Below, piece after piece: positions 6,369 through 10,795 of a stretch of 10,795 nucleotides of DNA; position 1 is the first letter of the stretch; each line of letters opens with the position of its first letter. The position numbers were made by a program, and so were the translations under genes. The stretch comes from Oligoflexia bacterium (GTDB lineage Bacteria; Bdellovibrionota; UBA1018): positions 1 through 10,795 of the forward strand of contig JANXTV010000285.1 of the NCBI GenBank assembly GCA_025352185.1, given 5' to 3'. Under the pieces are notes generated by a model. It did no database searches and was not told the DNA's origin. It worked only from the letters and a program-made list of their open reading frames with translations.

Positions 6369-7702
6369 GGGGAAGGGGTCTTTAAACTTTCTCGAAGCGC
6401 GCGGCGATCGATTTTTCCATTAGGGGTGCGGGGTAAACTCTCTACCCGTAAGATCTTAGCCGGTACCTTCGCCGCCGACAAAACTTCTTTCAAGGCCCGA
6501 AGAAGCTCGGGATCCTTCCGGTCGCGAATGCCATCAGCTAACTCCCCACCTAGAAACAGAAGGAGTCGGGTCCCGTAAACGGGATCCTCGATGGGCACGA
6601 TGCTCACTTCCGGAGCCCAGCCCAGTCTCAGAATCGTCGCTTCGACTTCGCTCGGACTGATTCGCTCGCCCGAGACTTTAACGAGATCATCGAGACGTCC
6701 CCGAATGGTCACCCGCCCGTCGGCGTCCCGTTCCCCGAGATCACCGGTCTTTAACCACCCGTCGACGACTCGACTTGCGCTTCCTACTTCATCACCGAGG
6801 TATCCACACATGATTTGGGGTCCCCTCGCCTCGAGCTCGGAAGTCTCGGAAATTCGGACTTCGATCTCGGAAACGGGATATCCCGTCGCATCGGAAAAGA
6901 AGTCCGGATCTTCACTCGTCATGGATAGAATGCGGGGAGATGCCTCGGTCTGCCCGTAATTATTCGAAAGGAGCGCCCGGGGAAACACGACCCGAAGTTT
7001 TCGCTTGAGCTCCGGACTCAGCCGCGAACCAGCCGAAATCACGTGAGTCACGTCCGCGTAGGGTCCCCCGTTTTCAATCAGTCGGAGAAGAGCGCTCCAC
7101 TGGGAAGCGACACCGCTCCACATCCCGTGGGCCGGTTTTCCGTTATCACTTCCGAGAAAAAAACGACGCGCATCTAGAAAACTATCGAGAAGCGTTGTCG
7201 TTACGCCCGCGGCGAGTGCCGGAAGGAGTTGGCCGAGGAGCCCGTACGAATAAGATAAGGGCAGAAACAGATACTGGATTTCGGCCGTCGAAAAATGAAG
7301 CGCCGACGTAACGGCGCGGGTGTTTGCATCGATTCCCGCACGGGTGAGCTGCACCGCTTTTGGTTCCCCCGAACTACCGGAGGTAAAAAGAACGACCGCC
7401 GCCTCGGGATGAATCTGCGATCTATTTTTTTCGAGAAGTTCCGCGCGGGCCGCGTATTCAGCCGCGGTCCAATCCGACGAAAAGATGGCGACCGGTACTC
7501 CCGCTTCGTACGCCGCCAAAAATCGGATGATGAAATCAAACGTTTTCGACGCTTCTAGGATGGTGAATCCCGGTCGCTTCGACGCCGATTCCGCGAAGTC
7601 CGAGGCTTTAACCCTCTCGATACGCTCACGCAATTCGGCGAAGCCTAAACGACCTTGGCCAGAAACGAGCACGTCCTTTCTATTGAAGGGGTTGTCGGGC
7701 AT
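6365..7702 (-). CDS. AMP-forming acyl ligase (ANL superfamily), probable acyl-ACP synthetase
   Basis: This ligase activates a carboxylic acid as acyl-AMP and transfers it to a thiol, here most likely the pantetheine of the next-encoded ACP. The 445-residue protein has the ordered ANL core motifs: VLFTSGSSGEPKAV (104-117, A3), NNYGQTEAS (247-255, A5), GWLKTGDLGERD (315-326, A7), GRLDDLVKVSGERISP (335-350, A8) and PRTPNGKID (424-432, A10) with catalytic Lys430. It is shorter than typical acyl-CoA synthetases (about 500 or more) because the N-terminal region before A3 is compact. It is the first gene of the minus-strand operon and overlaps the ACP start by ATGA. No clear Shine-Dalgarno lies before ATG 7702, so the message may be leaderless or the start slightly downstream. 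The substrate (long-chain, short-chain or aryl acid) cannot be read from the sequence by eye. Confidence 0.9.
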   Translation of the reverse strand: MPDNPFNRKDVLVSGQGRLGFAELRERIERVKASDFAESASKRPGFTILEASKTFDFIIRFLAAYEAGVPVAIFSSDWTAAEYAARAELLEKNRSQIHPEAAVVLFTSGSSGEPKAVQLTRAGIDANTRAVTSALHFSTAEIQYLFLPLSYSYGLLGQLLPALAAGVTTTLLDSFLDARRFFLGSDNGKPAHGMWSGVASQWSALLRLIENGGPYADVTHVISAGSRLSPELKRKLRVVFPRALLSNNYGQTEASPRILSMTSEDPDFFSDATGYPVSEIEVRISETSELEARGPQIMCGYLGDEVGSASRVVDGWLKTGDLGERDADGRVTIRGRLDDLVKVSGERISPSEVEATILRLGWAPEVSIVPIEDPVYGTRLLLFLGGELADGIRDRKDPELLRALKEVLSAAKVPAKILRVESLPRTPNGKIDRRALRESLKTPSP

Positions 7703-7709
7703 AGTTAGA

Positions 7710-7728
7710 GATAAGTATGCATATTATC
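7710..7728. promoter_or_regulatory. Dyad in the divergent promoter gap, possible operator
   Basis: GATAAGTATGCATATTATC is a near-perfect inverted repeat. GATAA-TATG pairs with CATA-TTATC, giving nine-base arms interrupted only by one extra G at 7715, with the centre between 7719 and 7720. It spans the start codon of the second KAS III gene and lies 8 bp upstream of the start of the minus-strand operon, where a shared regulator could act on both. The region is AT-rich compared with its surroundings. Function is inferred from position and symmetry only. Confidence 0.4.
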
Positions 7729-7742
7729 GAGCCAAAACTCAA
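7714..7742 (-). promoter_or_regulatory. Weak candidate sigma70-type promoter for the ligase operon
   Basis: On the minus strand TTGAGT (7737-7742) is followed after 17 bases by CATACT (7714-7719), each matching four of six consensus bases. Transcription would start about 5 bases before ATG 7702, giving a nearly leaderless message, in line with the missing ribosome site. The match is weak and the call tentative. Confidence 0.2.
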
Positions 7743-8769
7743 ACTCCGGGTCCTCGGCTTCGGTACGGGACTTCCCGATACCGCCCCGATCGATAACGTT
7801 GAAATTTTAAAGCGCCATCCTGAGACTCGAGACAAGCCCGACGCCTTTCTTGCAGCTTTTGCAAAAAAGATCGAAGCGGGATTTGGTCAGGGGCGTCGCC
7901 GAATGATCCGACTTCCTGGCGATGCGGGAAGCGTGAAAGAGATTACGTCCGAAGATCTCGCCGTGAAAGCGTGTAACGAAGCGCTCGGTTCGGGTAATCC
8001 CGGCGCTTTCGTTTTAGGTTCCACGACCAGTCCCCGCTACACCGGGTCCCAAGCGGCGGCGGTACTCGGAAAAGTCGGTCGGCACGCTCCCGCCTTCGAA
8101 GTAAAAGCGGGGTGCTCCACTTCCCAGGCGAGCCTTCTCCTCGGCTACTCACTCTTAAACTACGGCTACCCGAGCGTTCTGGTGTCTTGTACCGAGACTC
8201 TCTCGAAAACGGTAAATCCAGATGTGAAAGAGACTTGGTTTGGGTTCGCCGATGGTGCCGCGGCACTTTGGTTTGAGCGCGATCAGGATCCTAACGGAGG
8301 ATCGAACGGTTACCGATTTGAAGTCGAGAAAACCGTATTCTCGACCGACGGTGAGCACGTGGATCTCTACACGGTACCCGGGCGCATGCCGCCGCTACGC
8401 GAGGAACTCGAAAAGAATCTGTATTTTATTAATGGTGACTCGCAGGAAATGAAGGAACACGCACTCGTCCGGTACGTCGAAATCATTCATACACTCCTGC
8501 CGACTGAAGACGCGCGTAAAGGAATTTCTTGGATTATCCCGCACCAGGTAAACCTGCGTCTGATCGAAGAGACGACTTTAAAAACCGGAATGGCCGAAAC
8601 GCCCGTGATCTGGGATTCGCGCGAAAATGGAAATATCGGGGGCGCGTCCGTTCTTTTTTCACTGGCGAATGCGTTAAGAGAAAAGCGAATTAAAGCCGGC
8701 GAACGGGTCCTTCTGATCAGCGTCGGCGGTGGATTAAACTTCGGAGGCCAGATCCTCCGCTTCTACTAG
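7717..8769 (+). CDS. Second KAS III-like 3-oxoacyl-ACP synthase
   Basis: This is a FabH-family condensing enzyme of 350 residues with an intact triad: Cys133 in EVKAGCSTSQ, His276 in WIIPHQVN, and Asn306 in ENGNIGGASV. The FADGAAALWF segment (177-186) and terminal ISVGGGLNFGG (335-345) are typical. It differs strongly from the other KAS III in this window: the early region is longer (residues 30-75, GQGRRRMIRLPGD) and the cysteine is in GCSTSQ rather than ACAGF. It is therefore a separate subfamily rather than a recent duplicate. It starts 14 bp from the divergent ligase start, so its promoter must lie inside the ligase gene or the tiny gap. The ribosome site is poor (AGAGATAAG). The acyltransferase gene follows after 9 bp and is surely co-transcribed. 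It may use a different acyl primer or donor from its neighbour, or catalyse transacylation. Confidence 0.92.
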   Translation: MHIIEPKLKLRVLGFGTGLPDTAPIDNVEILKRHPETRDKPDAFLAAFAKKIEAGFGQGRRRMIRLPGDAGSVKEITSEDLAVKACNEALGSGNPGAFVLGSTTSPRYTGSQAAAVLGKVGRHAPAFEVKAGCSTSQASLLLGYSLLNYGYPSVLVSCTETLSKTVNPDVKETWFGFADGAAALWFERDQDPNGGSNGYRFEVEKTVFSTDGEHVDLYTVPGRMPPLREELEKNLYFINGDSQEMKEHALVRYVEIIHTLLPTEDARKGISWIIPHQVNLRLIEETTLKTGMAETPVIWDSRENGNIGGASVLFSLANALREKRIKAGERVLLISVGGGLNFGGQILRFY

Positions 8770-8773
8770 GAAG
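8768..8773 (+). promoter_or_regulatory. Ribosome binding site of the acyltransferase gene
   Basis: AGGAAG begins within the stop codon of the KAS III gene and lies five bases before ATG 8779. It supports this start and tight coupling of the two genes. Confidence 0.7.
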
Positions 8774-8778
8774 ACCGA

Positions 8779-9609
8779 ATGGCCTCGATTTTACTCCTGA
8801 TCGTTTTCGATCTCCTCGGTTGGATCTGCATGACTTTCGAGCTCGCCCTTCCCGCCGTATTTATCCACTGCGCGACGTCTGCCCTCTTTACTCTCGGCGG
8901 TTGGGTAGCGGTCGCGCTCGCTTCACCGTTCCTGCTCGCGGGGGCGCTGTTCAGTTTCTGTCTCGCGGTCTTCATCCTTCGCCTCCTCGCACCGAAACTC
9001 CGGGAGGGAGAATTTCCCTTTCCGAATCATGCGATTTCACGGGCGTGGGCGATTCACCTCCAGATCGCGCGGCTCGCCCAAATGAGCGGGGTTCGTCCGT
9101 TCTTCATGGGCATGAACACCACGCGATTTTTCCTCCTCCGCGCACTCGGCGCGAAAACCGCGTTCCGGGTGAACACCTCTTCCGATCTCTACGTCTACGA
9201 CGCCGCCATGATTGAAATCGGCGAAGGCGTCATGGTCGGAGGAAACTCGGGGATCGTTGGACACTATATCGAGGGGGGAAAACTCACGCTCCGCCGAACG
9301 GTGGTCGGAGCGGGATCACAACTCGGAACGGGAATTCTTTTAGGACCGGGAACGCAACTCGGAGAGCGAGTCAGCGTCGCTTCCTTTTCACGTTTCGGTG
9401 CCGCAATCACGGTAGGCGAACGTTCGCACATCGGCCATAGCGTAGTCATCGAACCCGCATGTACCATCGGGAAACGGACGATCATCGGAAACCAGGTAAC
9501 GATCCAGAGCCATTGCACGATCGGTGACCGCGCCGTGATCGAAAGCGGAGTCACGCTCCCAAAGGGAACGCACGTCGCTCCGGGCGAACGCGTTACCAAG
9601 TCTCCGTAA
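8779..9609 (+). CDS. Membrane-anchored hexapeptide-repeat (left-handed beta-helix) acyltransferase
   Basis: This 276-residue protein is in two parts. Residues about 3-70 are strongly hydrophobic and could form two transmembrane helices (near 3-38 and 42-70), placing the enzyme at the inner membrane. Residues about 145-270 are a run of imperfect hexapeptides of the [LIV]-G-x4 type (IEIGEG, VVGAGSQLGTG, LLGPGTQLGER, ITVGERSHIGH, TIGKRTIIGN, CTIGDRAVIES) that fold as a left-handed beta-helix, as in LpxA- and CysE/NodL-type acyltransferases. His161, His217, His220 and His245 are possible active-site bases. The membrane-plus-hexapeptide design recalls the terminal domain seen in some NRPS (Pls-type) proteins. 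It would move an acyl group from CoA or ACP to a hydroxyl or amine, and the substrate is not evident. It is co-transcribed with the KAS III upstream, and its last 17 bases overlap the convergent GH3 gene. Confidence 0.85.
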   Translation: MASILLLIVFDLLGWICMTFELALPAVFIHCATSALFTLGGWVAVALASPFLLAGALFSFCLAVFILRLLAPKLREGEFPFPNHAISRAWAIHLQIARLAQMSGVRPFFMGMNTTRFFLLRALGAKTAFRVNTSSDLYVYDAAMIEIGEGVMVGGNSGIVGHYIEGGKLTLRRTVVGAGSQLGTGILLGPGTQLGERVSVASFSRFGAAITVGERSHIGHSVVIEPACTIGKRTIIGNQVTIQSHCTIGDRAVIESGVTLPKGTHVAPGERVTKSP

Positions 9610-10795
9610 AAATTCGAGGCTTCACCTGAGCGTGTAGGGCTCCCGCCCAAAGGGGATGTTCGGCAAGCAATCGCACGACCGCGGCCCCTTTTAACATGCC
9701 GACCTTACGGTCCGATGCGTAATAGGGATTCACGCGGACGAGTTCCCGCTCGATCCGTTCCGCAGCGTCTGCCGACACGTTCCGCGAAGCCTTAATGAGA
9801 ATGACGAGCTGATCACCCGTTTCAGATCTGGAAAAACAGATTTCGTGTTCGGGTACGTCGAGTGCGGCCGCGGAGAGAACCTCGTAGAGCTGAAGTTCAC
9901 CGAGGCGGAGGCGTCCCAGCATAAATTCACGGGACGATTTCCCGATGAACTCAATCACGGGAGATCGATGGAAAAAACCCGTACATTTTACCAGATCGAA
10001 AAGGCGGTAACGGACGAGGCCCATCATGTTCGTGAGAAAGATTTCATAAGTCTTTCCGGGCTCGAGCTTCCAGAGGGGGATTAAATTCTCGCGCACCATT
10101 TCTCGGCCGACTTCTATAAACTCGCAGATCACTCCCCCCGGGTGGACCGGTCCCCCATTACGCTCCGTTTCGAATGGAATATTAATCCATCCCTCGGTGG
10201 CCGAGTACATGACGTCGATATAAGCCGTTTCCGGATCGAGGTACGGACGGAGCGTATCGACCTGGGGCGAGCACCCCGAAGTCTTCCAACTTCCGATGAA
10301 CTCGAGGTTCGGCCAGAGCGCGCGCAGACGTAATTTTTTTTCCGAAAACGCCGAACGGAGTAGGGCGAGTCGCCGGGCGTTAACTAAGTCGGGGCGCGAG
10401 GCGAGGTACGCGAGAATCTCTTCGCGTCGTTCCCAAATTTCCTCGACGATCTGGCGTACTCGGGCGGGAGTGATCGAGAGGATGCCCCCGACGTCCGCCG
10501 CCGCCGCGTGTATCGGGGCCCATTTTTGGTAAGTCGGTCCGTCCTTTAGAGTCTCCGGCGGCAGGGCATACGCGTCGGCGAGGAGTCGCGGCGTGTTCAG
10601 GTAATTATACCCACTAATAAAGCCAATTCCGATTCCCGCCGCCGTCTGATCCGTCGGACCCACGGAAGTGAGGTAGAGGACTTTCGCGTCGAGAAATTTC
10701 GGAAATCTCCGGAGAAGTCCGTAAACCATGGGTAGATTTACCGACTGAAACTGACGTTTATAGCTCGCGGTGAGTGGGAGCATCTTCCGTTTCCC
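9593..10795 (-). CDS. GH3-family acyl-acid amido synthetase, 5' truncated by the window edge
   Basis: GH3 enzymes (plant JAR1 and auxin-conjugating types, with bacterial relatives) adenylate a carboxylic acid and join it to an amine, usually an amino acid, in the cytoplasm. The frame stays open to the right edge. The first visible residues GKRKMLPLT continue the family's ATP-loop motif (SSGTT-type followed by GK-K-P-T), so ATG 10783 is an internal methionine. Roughly 100 N-terminal residues are outside. Counting from that methionine, YSATEG (193-198) is the second nucleotide motif, and YRLFDLVKCTGF (259-270) with PVIEFIGKSSRE (275-286) is the third. The usual YRxGD is YRLFD here, keeping the Asp. 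The C-terminal small domain ends at VKPRIFTETW. About 400 residues are visible. The gene converges on the acyltransferase gene with a 17-bp overlap. A role in amide formation for the neighbouring lipid pathway is inference. Confidence 0.87.
   Translation of the reverse strand, partial: GKRKMLPLTASYKRQFQSVNLPMVYGLLRRFPKFLDAKVLYLTSVGPTDQTAAGIGIGFISGYNYLNTPRLLADAYALPPETLKDGPTYQKWAPIHAAAADVGGILSITPARVRQIVEEIWERREEILAYLASRPDLVNARRLALLRSAFSEKKLRLRALWPNLEFIGSWKTSGCSPQVDTLRPYLDPETAYIDVMYSATEGWINIPFETERNGGPVHPGGVICEFIEVGREMVRENLIPLWKLEPGKTYEIFLTNMMGLVRYRLFDLVKCTGFFHRSPVIEFIGKSSREFMLGRLRLGELQLYEVLSAAALDVPEHEICFSRSETGDQLVILIKASRNVSADAAERIERELVRVNPYYASDRKVGMLKGAAVVRLLAEHPLWAGALHAQVKPRIFTETW

Noticed and set aside
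4367..8769. OleABCD-type olefin or PqsABCD-type quinolone cluster
   Set aside because: There is no alpha/beta-hydrolase (OleB) or epimerase-type OleD, an ACP is present, and both KAS III enzymes keep full triads, unlike PqsB.
8820..9215. 131-codon frame inside the acyltransferase gene
   Set aside because: Arg-rich, lacks motifs and lies in a shifted frame of a clear membrane/hexapeptide protein.
10781..10783. ATG at 10783 as the true start of the GH3 gene
   Set aside because: The frame is open to the edge and the residues just upstream (GKRK) belong to the conserved ATP-loop motif, so the start is outside the window.
1..10795. tRNA, rRNA, CRISPR array, insertion sequence or integration site
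   Set aside because: Coding density is nearly complete and no repeats, transposase motifs or cloverleaf sequences were seen.

Overview
The window carries ten complete or nearly complete protein genes and one cut gene at each edge, with almost no non-coding DNA. The only gap over 20 bp between genes besides a 34-bp spacer is the 133 bp around 2746-2878. No rRNA, tRNA, mobile element or CRISPR array was seen. Base composition is moderate to slightly high GC by eye, start codons are ATG, and several gene pairs overlap by ATGA. This is a bacterium, probably Gram-negative, because the content is lipid and envelope-type biosynthesis. Lineages that make sphingolipids or unusual acyl lipids (for example Bdellovibrionota, Myxococcota or Leptospira-like spirochaetes) would fit, but nothing here fixes the taxonomy.

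Left block, + strand (1-2775): the body of CysN (GTPase subunit of ATP sulfurylase, 5' end outside the window), CysC (APS kinase) overlapping it by ATGA, then a membrane desaturase of the dihydroceramide Delta4-desaturase (DES1/DEGS) family. A strong intrinsic terminator at 2739-2775 closes the unit. CysN and CysC together make PAPS, the universal sulfate donor.

Middle block: a stand-alone acyl-CoA carboxylase carboxyltransferase-type protein (+, 2879-4417) converges on a four-gene minus-strand operon read from 7702 down to 4367. The order is AMP-forming acyl ligase, acyl carrier protein, short-chain dehydrogenase/reductase, and KAS III-like ketosynthase. All three junctions are ATGA overlaps. 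Divergent from it, starting only 14 bp away, is a second KAS III-like gene followed by a membrane-anchored hexapeptide-repeat acyltransferase (+, 7717-9609). A 9-bp-arm dyad lies in this very short divergent gap.

Right edge: a GH3-family acyl-adenylating amido synthetase (-, 9593 to the edge) whose first part lies outside the window.

Reading it together (inference): the ligase would load a free acid onto the dedicated ACP. The two KAS III enzymes, with the carboxyltransferase perhaps supplying the malonyl-type unit, would condense it, and the SDR would reduce the keto group. The acyltransferase and the GH3 enzyme would make an ester or amide. The DES1-like enzyme would introduce a double bond and PAPS could supply a sulfate. 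The product is likely a modified lipid or acyl conjugate, possibly sphingolipid-like and sulfated. No serine palmitoyltransferase-type enzyme and no sulfotransferase are in the window, so the product class remains a hypothesis.
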